In this document: piece after piece, positions 24,915-33,203 of the stretch | How positions within the stretch are numbered: position 1 is the first letter of the stretch | Layout of the letters: the number at the start of each line of letters is the position of its first letter | Assembly: GCF_042679085.1 (NCBI RefSeq) | Contig: NZ_JBHTLQ010000013.1 | Location: forward strand, 27,279 to 91,278 | Length of the DNA: 64,000 nucleotides | From: Phenylobacterium conjunctum | Lineage (GTDB): Bacteria; Pseudomonadota; Alphaproteobacteria; Caulobacterales; Caulobacteraceae | Direction of reading: 5' to 3' | Translations under genes and position numbers: made by a program | Notes under the pieces: model-generated | The model's input: the letters and a program-made list of their open reading frames with translations, nothing else | The model's database searches: none | Told to the model about the DNA's origin: nothing

Positions 24915-26162
24915 ATGACCGACCAGCCCGCGCCCAAGGGGCGCAACGCCGCTTTCGGCTTCATCTTCGCCGTGGCGCTGATGAACTCGGTCTCTTTCGG
25001 AATCATGATCCCGGTGCTGCCCAACCTGATCAAGAGCTTCACCGGCGGCGACACGGCGGCGGCCTCGAACTGGAACGCGGTGTTCGGCGCGACCTGGGGC
25101 CTGATGCAGCTGTTCTGCGGGCCGATCCTGGGCATGATGTCCGACCGGTTCGGCCGTCGGCCCGTGCTGCTGATCTCCCTGGCTGGCCTGGCCATCGACT
25201 TCCTGGTCATGGCCTTTGCGCCCAACCTCGCCTGGCTGTTCGTGGGACGGGTGATCAATGGGATCACCGCCGCCAGCTTCTCGACCGCCAACGCCTATGT
25301 GGCCGACGTCACCGAGCCGCAGAACCGGGCCAAGACCTTCGGCATCATGGGCTCGGCCTTCTCCTTCGGCTTCCTGGTCGGCCCGGCCTTCGGCGGCGCG
25401 CTCGCCGGCATCGACCTTCGACTGCCCTTCCTGGTGGCCGGGGCGATCACGGGCGCCAACCTGCTCTACGGCTTCTTCGTCCTGCCGGAGTCCCTGCCGC
25501 CGGAGCGCCGGGTCAGCGCCTTCGACTGGAAGCGCGCCAACCCGATTGGCTCCCTCGGCTTCCTGAAGAACCACGGCCAGCTCCTGGGCCTGGCCGGGGT
25601 CGGCTTCCTGTTTCAGCTGGCCCACACCGTGCTGCCGGCGATCTTCGTGCTCTATTCCGGCTACCGCTATGGCTGGAGCCCAGCCACCATCGGCCTGACC
25701 ATGGCCGCCACCGGGGTGCTGGGCCTGATCGTGCAGCTGGCCCTTGTCGGCCCCGTCGTGTCGCGGATCGGCGAGCGCGGCGCGCTGTTGCTGGGCTGCG
25801 CCGCCGGCTGCCTCGGCTTCTTCCTCTACGCGGTCTCGTCGCAGGGCTGGATGTACCTGGCCTCGGCCCCGGTGTTCGCCTTCGCCAACTTCGTCCAGCC
25901 GGGCCTGCAAGGGCTGATGACCCGCCGGGTCCAGCCCAACGAACAGGGCCGCCTGCAGGGCGCGAACCAGGGCCTGCAGGGCATCGCCTCGGTCCTGGGG
26001 CCGATCATCTACGGCACCATCTTCGCCTGGTCGGTGCACAACGACCGCACCTTGCACATGCCGGGCCTCGCGATCCTGGTGGCTTCCAGCCTGCTCGGCC
26101 TGGCCCTGGTGCTGGCGCTCAAGGTCGGACGGCCCGCAGAGGTCGCTGCGGTTGCGGCCTGA
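24915..26162 (+). CDS. MFS transporter, TetA/TCR-like
   Basis: 415 residues with twelve predicted membrane spans. The loop 2-3 motif GMMSDRFGRRPVLLISL and the N-terminal SFGIMIPVLPNLIKSF are typical of the tetracycline-resistance-like H+ antiporter group. Substrate unknown. The start at 24915 has GGGGGGAG upstream; a TTG at 24891 is unlikely. It is followed by a second, similar transporter gene. Confidence 0.85.
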   Translation: MTDQPAPKGRNAAFGFIFAVALMNSVSFGIMIPVLPNLIKSFTGGDTAAASNWNAVFGATWGLMQLFCGPILGMMSDRFGRRPVLLISLAGLAIDFLVMAFAPNLAWLFVGRVINGITAASFSTANAYVADVTEPQNRAKTFGIMGSAFSFGFLVGPAFGGALAGIDLRLPFLVAGAITGANLLYGFFVLPESLPPERRVSAFDWKRANPIGSLGFLKNHGQLLGLAGVGFLFQLAHTVLPAIFVLYSGYRYGWSPATIGLTMAATGVLGLIVQLALVGPVVSRIGERGALLLGCAAGCLGFFLYAVSSQGWMYLASAPVFAFANFVQPGLQGLMTRRVQPNEQGRLQGANQGLQGIASVLGPIIYGTIFAWSVHNDRTLHMPGLAILVASSLLGLALVLALKVGRPAEVAAVAA

Positions 26163-26299
26163 GGGGCTTGCAGCCTGAAGGGAACTGTCTAGGATCGTGT
26201 CATGGCAGGGATCACGGACAACCGCCGCTAGGCGCTGAAGCAACGTCGCCGCCCGATGGCGCTGCGACATACGTCCACGACTCTGTCTGAGCTCTCCCG

Positions 26300-27532
26300 A
26301 TGTCCCTGACCTCCGCCGCGCCCGCCCGTCGCGCCGCCCTTCCGTTTATCGCGGTCACCATCTGTCTCGACGTCGTGTCGCACAGCATGGTGTTCCCTGT
26401 GCTGCCCCGCCTGGTCGAGGACCTGGCCGCGCACGACCGCGCCGCCGCCGCCCGTTGGGTGGGGGTGCTGGTCGCCGCCTGGTCCCTGGCCCAGTTCGTG
26501 GCCGCCCCCGTGATTGGCATGCTGTCGGACCGGTTCGGGCGCCGGCCGGTGATTCTGATCTCGGTGTTCGGCCTGGCGTTCGACATGGTGGTCATGGCGC
26601 TCGCCCCCAGCATCGGCTGGCTCTTGGTCGGCCGCATCCTCTGCGGCCTGACGGCGGGGGCCCAGGCCGCGGCCATGGCCTATGTGGCCGACATAACCCC
26701 GCCGGATGAACGGGCCGGCTCCTATGGCTGGCTGAACGCCGCGGCCTGGACCGGCGTCATCCTGGGTCCGGCCCTGGGCGGCCTGTTGGGCGGGATTGAT
26801 CCGCGGGCGCCCTTCTGGGCCGGAGCGGTCTGCGCCCTGCTGAACGGCCTCTACGGCGTCTTCGTCCTGCCGGAATCCCTGCCGCGGGAGCGCCGCGCGC
26901 CCTTGAGCCTGCGCCGGGCCAATCCGGTGGCGGCGATGGGCCTGTTGACCCGGCCGGGCCTGCCGGTCCTGGCCGCCGTCCTGCTGCTGCTGTGGTTCGC
27001 GGCGCACGCCATGTACGGCGTCTTCGTCCTCTACACCGCCCAGCGCTACGGCTGGTCGCCCCTGACCCTGGGCGTCTTCTGGAGCGTGCTGGCGGCCATC
27101 AACATTGTCGTTCAGAGCCAGCTGGCCGGCCGCATCGCCAAGCGCTGGGGCGAGCGGCGCGCCGTCATCGTCGGCCTGGCGGCCCAGACGGTGGGCTTCC
27201 TGGCCGCCGGCTTGGCGCCCGTGGGCTGGATGTTCTGGATCGCCAACCTGCCCATCGCCTTCGGCAATATCGCCGGTCCCGCCCTGCAGACCCTGATGAC
27301 CGAGCGCGTCGATCCGGACGAGCAGGGCCGGCTGCAGGGCGCCAACGGGGCCATCGGCAGCCTGTCGGGCCTCTTCGGCCCCATCGCCTTCACCCAGGTC
27401 TTCGCCTGGGCCATCGGCCTTGGCCATTCGCCGGCCTGGTCGGGGATCACCATGGTGTTCGGCGGGGTGCTGAGCGGCATCGCCGTGCTCTTGACCTGGC
27501 GCGGGGTTCCGAAGGCCGCCCCAAAGCCCTAA
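26300..27532 (+). CDS. MFS transporter, TetA/TCR-like, paralogue of the preceding gene
   Basis: 410 residues, twelve predicted spans. GMLSDRFGRRPVILISVFG matches the loop motif of the upstream transporter, and the pairs NGLYGVFVLPESLPRERR / NLLYGFFVLPESLPPERR and RVDPDEQGRLQGAN / RVQPNEQGRLQGAN show a recent common origin. No convincing SD is seen at 26300. A 137-bp gap separates the two, so they may be expressed separately. Confidence 0.83.
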   Translation: MSLTSAAPARRAALPFIAVTICLDVVSHSMVFPVLPRLVEDLAAHDRAAAARWVGVLVAAWSLAQFVAAPVIGMLSDRFGRRPVILISVFGLAFDMVVMALAPSIGWLLVGRILCGLTAGAQAAAMAYVADITPPDERAGSYGWLNAAAWTGVILGPALGGLLGGIDPRAPFWAGAVCALLNGLYGVFVLPESLPRERRAPLSLRRANPVAAMGLLTRPGLPVLAAVLLLLWFAAHAMYGVFVLYTAQRYGWSPLTLGVFWSVLAAINIVVQSQLAGRIAKRWGERRAVIVGLAAQTVGFLAAGLAPVGWMFWIANLPIAFGNIAGPALQTLMTERVDPDEQGRLQGANGAIGSLSGLFGPIAFTQVFAWAIGLGHSPAWSGITMVFGGVLSGIAVLLTWRGVPKAAPKP

Positions 27533-27597
27533 ATCCTCGCCATCTTTGCGCCTGAAACCTCGTCAGAGTCCGTAAGCTCATGCCGTCTGGAGACTCC

Positions 27598-29016
27598 ATG
27601 CGCGCCCTTCGCGTCCTGATCCCCGTCCTGGCCCTGTTGGGGGCCTGTTCCGACCCGCTGTCCAAGTCCAGCGCCCAGATCCCGCCGCTCGCCCAGCCCA
27701 CCCGGGCCGCCCCCGGCGACGCCGCCACCATGAAGGTGTCCTTCGCCCCCGTGGTGAAGAAGGCCGCCCCCGCCGTGGTCAACATCTCGGCCAAGCGCGT
27801 GGTCCGCGCTCAGGTGGACCCCTTCTGGCAGTTCTTCGGTATGGGCGCTCCGCGCGAGCGGGTAGAGGGCTCCCTGGGCTCGGGCGTCATCGTCCGCGCC
27901 GACGGGGTCATCGTCACCAACAACCACGTGGTCGAGAACGGCCAGGAGATCACCGTCGGTCTCAATGACCGCCGCGAATTCCCCGCCAAGGTGCTGCTGG
28001 CCGATCCGCGCACCGACCTGGCGGTCCTGAAGATCGACGTCGGCGCCGAACGCCTGCCCACCCTGGCCATCGACGATTCCGGCGAGGCCCAGGTCGGCGA
28101 CCTGGTGCTGGCCATCGGCGACCCCTTTGGCGTCGGCCAGACCGTGACCAACGGCATCATCTCGGCCCTCAATCGTTCGACCGATCCGAACGGCGACGCC
28201 GGCAACGCCTATATCCAGACCGACGCGGCCATCAATCCGGGAAATTCCGGCGGCGCCCTCGTGGACATGGACGGCGACCTGATCGGGGTGAACTCCTTCA
28301 TCCTGTCGCGGTCGGGCTCCTCGGCCGGGGTCGGCTTCGCCATCCCCGCGGCCATGGTCCGGCGCATTGTCGAGACGGCGGCCGGCGGCGGCCATGCCCT
28401 GGTCCGCCCCTGGCTCGGCGCCCGCACCCAGACCGTCACCCCGGACATCGCTCGCAGCCTCGGCCTCGCCGCGCCCCAGGGCGCGCTCGTCGCCGACATC
28501 TGGCCGAACGGCCCGGCCCAGCGCGCTGGCCTGCGCCAGGGCGACGTGATCCTGAGCGTGGATGGCAAGCCCGCCGTCGACGCCGCCGCCATCAGCTACG
28601 CCGTCGGCTCCGCGCGTCCGGGCCAGGTGCTGAAGCTGGGCGTGCGCCGCGACAACGGCGCTGAACAGACCCTGTCCCTGCGGGCCGAGCCGCCGCCGGC
28701 CACGCCGGCTCGGGACGAACGCCTGCTCTCCGGCCGCAACCCCTTCGACGGCGCGACCGTGGTCAATGTCTCGCCGGCCGTGGCTGACGAGCTGGGTATC
28801 GACGCCTTCGCCGCCCGCGGCGTCATGGTGCTGAAGATTGGCCGGGGCTTCGCCATGAACGCCGGCCTGCGGCCCGGCGACGTGATCAAGCGCGTCAACG
28901 GCCGCGACATCGGCACGGTGGGCGAACTGGCCGGCGTGCTGGGGCAGGGCGGCGGCGCCTGGCAGGTGACGATTATCCGCGACGGCCAGGAGATCACCGG
29001 CAACTTCCGCACCTGA
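27598..29016 (+). CDS. Do-like (DegP/DegQ type) serine protease, lipoprotein form
   Basis: 472 residues. The N-terminus is a lipoprotein signal with lipobox LLGAC followed by Ser-Asp, so the enzyme should be membrane-anchored on the periplasmic side, unlike soluble DegP. The trypsin-like domain holds the triad: His in NNHVVENG, Asp in RTDLAVLK, Ser in NPGNSGGALVD. Two PDZ domains follow (near 270-360 and 385-470), the second with GVMVLKIGRGFAMNAGLRPGDVI. Start at 27598 has GGAG 5 bases upstream; a longer reading from 27580 would hide the signal. Confidence 0.88.
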   Translation: MRALRVLIPVLALLGACSDPLSKSSAQIPPLAQPTRAAPGDAATMKVSFAPVVKKAAPAVVNISAKRVVRAQVDPFWQFFGMGAPRERVEGSLGSGVIVRADGVIVTNNHVVENGQEITVGLNDRREFPAKVLLADPRTDLAVLKIDVGAERLPTLAIDDSGEAQVGDLVLAIGDPFGVGQTVTNGIISALNRSTDPNGDAGNAYIQTDAAINPGNSGGALVDMDGDLIGVNSFILSRSGSSAGVGFAIPAAMVRRIVETAAGGGHALVRPWLGARTQTVTPDIARSLGLAAPQGALVADIWPNGPAQRAGLRQGDVILSVDGKPAVDAAAISYAVGSARPGQVLKLGVRRDNGAEQTLSLRAEPPPATPARDERLLSGRNPFDGATVVNVSPAVADELGIDAFAARGVMVLKIGRGFAMNAGLRPGDVIKRVNGRDIGTVGELAGVLGQGGGAWQVTIIRDGQEITGNFRT

Positions 29017-29042
29017 CGCCTGGGGCGGGGACCTGCTAAACC
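29013..29042 (+). promoter_or_regulatory. Leaderless-type promoter of rarA
   Basis: CTGACGC (29013-29019) as a -35 element, 15 bases, then GCTAAACC (29035-29042), which ends exactly 6 bases before the rarA ATG. It resembles the Caulobacter consensus, and its -35 contains the stop of the protease gene. Confidence 0.5.
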
Positions 29043-29048
29043 CGCCCC

Positions 29049-30353
29049 ATGGCCGACCTCTTCGAAGCCGCCGGGCTGACCCCGCACGCGCCGTCGCCGC
29101 TGGCTGAACGCCTGCGCCCCCAGACCCTCGCCGAGGTGGTGGGCCAGGATCACCTGCTCGGTCCCGACGGCGCCATCGGCCGCATGGCCCAGGCGCGGCG
29201 CCTGTCCTCCATGATCCTCTGGGGGCCGCCGGGCACCGGCAAGACCACCATCGCTCGCCTGCTGGCCAAGGCGGCGGGCTATGAGTTCATGCAGCTCTCG
29301 GCGGTCTTTTCCGGCGTCGCCGACCTGAAGAAGGCCTTCGAACAGGCCCGCGCCCGTCGCGCCGCCGGCCAGTCGACCCTGCTGTTTGTCGACGAGATCC
29401 ACCGCTTCAACCGCGCCCAGCAGGACGGCTTCCTGCCCTTCGTGGAGGAGGGGATCGTCACCCTGGTGGGCGCAACCACCGAGAACCCGTCCTTCGAACT
29501 GAACGGGGCGCTCCTGTCCCGCTGCCAGGTCTTTGTCCTCAAGCGCCTGGACGAAGACGCCCTGACCAGTCTGCTGGCCAAGGCCGAAGCCGCCGAGGGG
29601 CGCGCCCTGCCGCTGGACGCGAACGCCCGCCACGCCCTGGTGGCCCTGGCCGACGGCGATGGCCGCTACCTGCTGACCCTGGCCGAGACCCTGTTCAACA
29701 TCGGCTCGGCCAAGCCCCTGGACACCAAGGAGCTGGGCCAGGTCCTGCAGAAGCGCAGCCCAGCCTACGACAAGGATCGCGAGGGCCACTACAACCTGAT
29801 CTCGGCCCTGCATAAGTCGATCCGCGGCTCGGACCCCGACGCCGCGCTCTATTGGCTTTGCCGCATGCTGGACGGGGGCGAGGACCCGCTGTTCATCGCT
29901 CGTCGCCTGATCCGCGCCGCCGCCGAGGACATCGGCGAGGCTGATCCCATGGCCCTGGTGCTCGCCAACGCCGCCAAGGACACCTACGACTTCCTGGGCA
30001 GCCCCGAGGGCGAGATCGCGCTCGCGCAGCTGGTCGTCCACCTGGCCGCCGCGCCCAAGTCCAACGCCGTCTATGTGGCCTACAAGGCGGCGATGAAGGC
30101 GGCCAGGGAGACCGGGTCGCTCAGCCCGCCGGCCCATATCCTCAACGCGCCGACCCGGCTGATGAAGGATCTCGGCTACGGCAAGGGCTACGCCTACGAC
30201 CACGACGCCCCCGAGGGCTTCTCCGGCCAGAACTATTTCCCGGACGGCATGGGCCGGAAAAAGTTCTATGATCCCAAGGGCGACGGTGTGGAAGCTCGCA
30301 TCAAGGATCGCCTCGACCGCTGGGCCGAGCTGCGCGAGCGGCGGGGTCGCTGA
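29049..30353 (+). CDS. rarA: Replication-associated recombination ATPase RarA (MgsA)
   Basis: 434 residues, AAA+ clamp-loader-like. N-terminal PLAERLRPQTLAEVVGQDHLLG, Walker A WGPPGTGKTTIARLL, Walker B LLFVDEIHRFNRAQQD, sensor GATTENPSFELN, then the tetramerisation domain ending YFPDGMGRKKFYDP. RarA acts at stalled forks and interacts with SSB in other bacteria. No SD; see the promoter entry. Confidence 0.95.
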   Translation: MADLFEAAGLTPHAPSPLAERLRPQTLAEVVGQDHLLGPDGAIGRMAQARRLSSMILWGPPGTGKTTIARLLAKAAGYEFMQLSAVFSGVADLKKAFEQARARRAAGQSTLLFVDEIHRFNRAQQDGFLPFVEEGIVTLVGATTENPSFELNGALLSRCQVFVLKRLDEDALTSLLAKAEAAEGRALPLDANARHALVALADGDGRYLLTLAETLFNIGSAKPLDTKELGQVLQKRSPAYDKDREGHYNLISALHKSIRGSDPDAALYWLCRMLDGGEDPLFIARRLIRAAAEDIGEADPMALVLANAAKDTYDFLGSPEGEIALAQLVVHLAAAPKSNAVYVAYKAAMKAARETGSLSPPAHILNAPTRLMKDLGYGKGYAYDHDAPEGFSGQNYFPDGMGRKKFYDPKGDGVEARIKDRLDRWAELRERRGR

Positions 30354-30426
30354 GCTCCAAGACCATTGTTATCACGCCCACTTTGAGCCTAGCCTTCCCC
30401 TGACATAGTCCTGGGGAGGAGCTGTC

Positions 30427-30879
30427 ATGACCGAAGCGGTCGAGACGAGGGGCCCCCGCGCCCCCTGGTGGTTCTGGCTTGTCGCCGCCTTGTCGGCGGC
30501 CTGGAATGCGTTTGGCGCCTACGACTACACAATGACCCAGCTGAAGGGGGACGCCTACCTGCAGGCGGCCGGCATGCGGCCTGACCAGATCGCCTACTTC
30601 CACAGCATGCCCACTTGGACCACCGCCGTATGGGCCCTGGGCGTCTGGGGCGCCGTCGCTGGTTCGGGTCTGCTCTTCGCCCGGTCGCGCTGGGCCCTGC
30701 ACGCGTTCACCGCCTCGCTGGCTGGGCTGGTCCTCTCCTTGGTCTACACGCACCTCATGTCCAAGGGCGGCGAGATCATGGGGCAGACGGGCGTGATCAT
30801 GAACGCCGTAATCCTCGCCGGCTGCCTGATTTTTGTCTGGTACGCCGCCAGGGTGACGAAGCAGGGGCTCCTCCGCTAA
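30427..30879 (+). CDS. Small four-span membrane protein of unknown function
   Basis: 150 residues with four predicted membrane spans: WWFWLVAALSAAWNAFGAYD, MPTWTTAVWALGVWGAVAGSGLLF, ALHAFTASLAGLVLSLVYTH, and GVIMNAVILAGCLIFVWYAA. No catalytic motif is recognised. GGGGAGGAGCTGTC precedes the ATG, so it is a well-initiated gene. It ends 8 bp before the pseudouridine synthase gene. Confidence 0.75.
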   Translation: MTEAVETRGPRAPWWFWLVAALSAAWNAFGAYDYTMTQLKGDAYLQAAGMRPDQIAYFHSMPTWTTAVWALGVWGAVAGSGLLFARSRWALHAFTASLAGLVLSLVYTHLMSKGGEIMGQTGVIMNAVILAGCLIFVWYAARVTKQGLLR

Positions 30880-30887
30880 ATGGCGGC

Positions 30888-31622
30888 GTGAAGAAGCCTC
30901 TCAAGCCCGTCCAACTCTCGGCCGACGAGATCGCCCTGGTCCGCAGCCTGGTGATCTATGAGGACCCGCACATCCTGGCCCTGGCCAAGCCCGCAGGTCT
31001 GTCCAGCCAGGGCGGGCGGGGGCAGGTGAACACCCTGGACGAACTGCTCTGGGCGTTTGCAAAGCCGGGCAAGGCGCGTCCGCGCCTGATCCATCGCCTG
31101 GACCGCGACACCTCCGGCGTGATCCTCACCGCCAAGACCCAGCCCGCCGCAAGTTTCCTCGGCAAGGCCATGATGGCGCGGAAGTTTTCCAAGACCTACC
31201 AGGCCATCATCACGCCCTCGGCCCCTGAACCGCCGGTCGGCAGGATCGACGTCCCTCTACGTCGGGAGGAGCAGGGCCGCGAGGCCTATATGCGCGTCTG
31301 CGCGCCGGACCATCCGGACGCCGAGGCCGCCCTGTCGCGGTACCGCACCTTGAAGTCCGCCCCCGGCTGCGCCCTGGTCGAGCTGTCGCCGGAGACCGGC
31401 CGCATGCACCAGCTGCGCGTCCACCTGGCCCACATCGGTCGCCCCATCGCCGGCGACGTCCGCTACGGCGGGGCGCTGGCGGTCTCGGGCCAGCCCATCC
31501 CCCGCCTGATGCTCCACGCCATCGCCCTGGAATTCCCCCACCCTGAGGGTGGCCGGAAGCGCCTCGAAGCGCCGTTGCCCGCGGACATGGCCGGGCTGGT
31601 GGAAAAGCTGGGGCTCATCTGA
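30888..31622 (+). CDS. RluA-family rRNA/tRNA pseudouridine synthase without S4 domain
   Basis: 244 residues from a GTG start. Catalytic motif IHRLDRDTSGVILTAKT, with the Asp of HRLDRDTSG, preceded by VIYEDPHILALAKPAGLSSQGG. The protein begins almost at the catalytic domain, lacking the S4 RNA-binding domain of RluC/RluD. It is clearly related to the enzyme at 32211-33200. The exact target uridine is unknown. No strong SD is seen, and the start at 30888 is the first compatible one. Confidence 0.86.
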   Translation: MKKPLKPVQLSADEIALVRSLVIYEDPHILALAKPAGLSSQGGRGQVNTLDELLWAFAKPGKARPRLIHRLDRDTSGVILTAKTQPAASFLGKAMMARKFSKTYQAIITPSAPEPPVGRIDVPLRREEQGREAYMRVCAPDHPDAEAALSRYRTLKSAPGCALVELSPETGRMHQLRVHLAHIGRPIAGDVRYGGALAVSGQPIPRLMLHAIALEFPHPEGGRKRLEAPLPADMAGLVEKLGLI

Positions 31623-31643
31623 ACCCTCGCCCGCCCCACACCC

Positions 31644-31758
31644 CGTCATCCTCCGGTCGCCCGAAAGGGCGATCCGGGGGACCCAATCGGCCTATCCGGT
31701 CCTGCAACTCAGCTTGGGTCCCCCGGATCCTTGCTCGCGCAAGGCCCGGAGGATGACG
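31644..31758. repeat. Nested intergenic palindrome
   Basis: Outer arms CGTCATCCTCCGG (31644-31656) and its complement (31746-31758). Nested inside are perfect 15-base arms GATCCGGGGGACCCA (31671-31685) and TGGGTCCCCCGGATC (31715-31729). A smaller CGCCC-GAAA-GGGCG hairpin sits near 31659-31672. It fills most of the 208-bp gap between the pseudouridine synthase gene and crcB, which contains no gene. Confidence 0.8.
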
Positions 31759-31830
31759 TGGGTGAGAAGGGTGTGAGGACGTAAGACGCCCAGGCCTTTG
31801 CGGATCGCGGGTCCCGGCGCATAAGGGCGC

Positions 31831-32214
31831 ATGGACAAGTATCTGCTGGTGGCCGTCGGCGGGGCGACAGGCGCGATGGCGCGCTACGCCCTGGGCGGAC
31901 AGGCCCTGCGTTGGTTCGGCTCCGGCTGGCCCTATGGCACCTTCGCCGCCAACCTGATCGGCGGGCTCTGCATGGGCCTCCTGGCCGGCGTGCTGGCGCT
32001 GAAGGGCGGGGCCGACCAGGAACGTTGGCGCCTGTTGCTGGGCGTCGGTGTTCTGGGGGGCTTCACCACCTTCTCGGCCTTCTCGCTGGAGACGGCCCTG
32101 ATGATCGAGCGCAAGGCCTGGGCCAACGCCTTCGCCTACGCCACCGCTTCGGTGGTCCTGTCCATCGGCGCCCTGTTCGTGGGCCTCATCCTGGCGCGCA
32201 AGGTGTTCGCATGA
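31831..32214 (+). CDS. crcB: Fluoride channel CrcB (Fluc family)
   Basis: 127 residues, four predicted membrane spans. The family signatures are present: GATGAMARYALG near the N-terminus, GTFAANLIGGLCMGLL (Asn of the channel), and GFTTFSAFSLETALM. Works as a dual-topology dimer exporting fluoride. No fluoride-riboswitch pattern is seen in the 70 bases upstream. The stop overlaps the rluC-type gene by 4 bp (ATGA). Confidence 0.95.
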   Translation: MDKYLLVAVGGATGAMARYALGGQALRWFGSGWPYGTFAANLIGGLCMGLLAGVLALKGGADQERWRLLLGVGVLGGFTTFSAFSLETALMIERKAWANAFAYATASVVLSIGALFVGLILARKVFA

Positions 32215-33200
32215 AGGAAGTCCGTACCCTCTACGTGGATTCCGGCGAGGACGGCGTCCGCCTGGACCGCTGGTTCAAGCGCCGCTGGCCGCACCTGTCC
32301 CACATCCAGATCCAGAAGCTCACCCGCTCGGGCCAGATCCGCGTCGACGGCGGCCGGGTGAAGTCCGACACCCGGCTGGCCGCCGGCGCCCAGGTGCGCG
32401 TGCCGCCCCTGCCGGACGCGCCGCCCAAGGGCGAGGGCGCGCCGAAACCCGGTCTCAATTCCCGCGACGTCGCCTATGCCCGCTCGCTGGTGCTCTATGA
32501 GGACGACGAGGTCCTGGCCCTGAACAAGCCCAGCGGCCTGGCCGTTCAGGGCGGCACCAAGACCACCAAGCATATCGACCGGCTGTTGTCGGCCTGGGGC
32601 GAGGGGTTGGAGCGCCCGCGCCTGGTCCACCGCCTGGACCGCGACACCTCCGGCGTTCTGGTGCTGGGCAAGACCCCCGGCGCGGCGGCCAAGCTCGCGG
32701 GCGCCTTCGCCCGCCGTAAGGCGCAGAAGACCTACTGGGCCCTGGTGCTCGGCCACCCCAAGCCGTCCGAGGGCGTGCTGGAGCTGCCCCTGGTGAAGAA
32801 GGGCGTCGGCGACCGCGAGATGGTGGTGCCGGCCGAGCCCAAGGACCCGGACGCCGAGCCCGCCCAGACCGAGTTCGTCATGCTCTCCACCGCCGGCCGT
32901 AAGGTCGCCTGGATGGCGCTGCGCCCGCACACCGGCCGGACCCACCAGCTGCGGGCCCACATGCTGGCCATGGGCCACCCGATCCTGGGCGACCCGAAAT
33001 ACGCCACCGACCCCTCGCGGGAGATCTCGGGCGACCTGAAGCTGCAGCTGCATGCGCGGCGCCTGGAGATCCCGCATCCCAGCCGCGGGACGCTGATCAT
33101 CGAGGCCCCGCTCAGCCCTGAAATGAAGGCCGGCTTCGCCCGCTTCGGCTTCGAGGAACATGAAGCCGATCCCGAGCCCTTCGGCCGCAAGCGGCGCTAG
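32211..33200 (+). CDS. RluC/RluD-type 23S rRNA pseudouridine synthase with S4 domain
   Basis: 329 residues. N-terminal S4 domain (DGVRLDRWFKRRWPHLSHIQIQKLTRSGQIRVDGGRV), then the synthase domain with LVHRLDRDTSGVLVLGKT and a C-terminal HTGRTHQLRAHML. Most like RluC. The ATG at 32211 overlaps the crcB stop, so the two are translationally coupled, an unusual pairing. It ends 3 bp before the convergent DUF1501 gene. Confidence 0.9.
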   Translation: MKEVRTLYVDSGEDGVRLDRWFKRRWPHLSHIQIQKLTRSGQIRVDGGRVKSDTRLAAGAQVRVPPLPDAPPKGEGAPKPGLNSRDVAYARSLVLYEDDEVLALNKPSGLAVQGGTKTTKHIDRLLSAWGEGLERPRLVHRLDRDTSGVLVLGKTPGAAAKLAGAFARRKAQKTYWALVLGHPKPSEGVLELPLVKKGVGDREMVVPAEPKDPDAEPAQTEFVMLSTAGRKVAWMALRPHTGRTHQLRAHMLAMGHPILGDPKYATDPSREISGDLKLQLHARRLEIPHPSRGTLIIEAPLSPEMKAGFARFGFEEHEADPEPFGRKRR

Positions 33201-33203
33201 GGG

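Noticed and set aside
31759..31830. A fluoride riboswitch before crcB
   Set aside because: The conserved pseudoknot elements of the crcB motif are not seen in the short leader, which is largely the arm of the palindrome and 70 plain bases.
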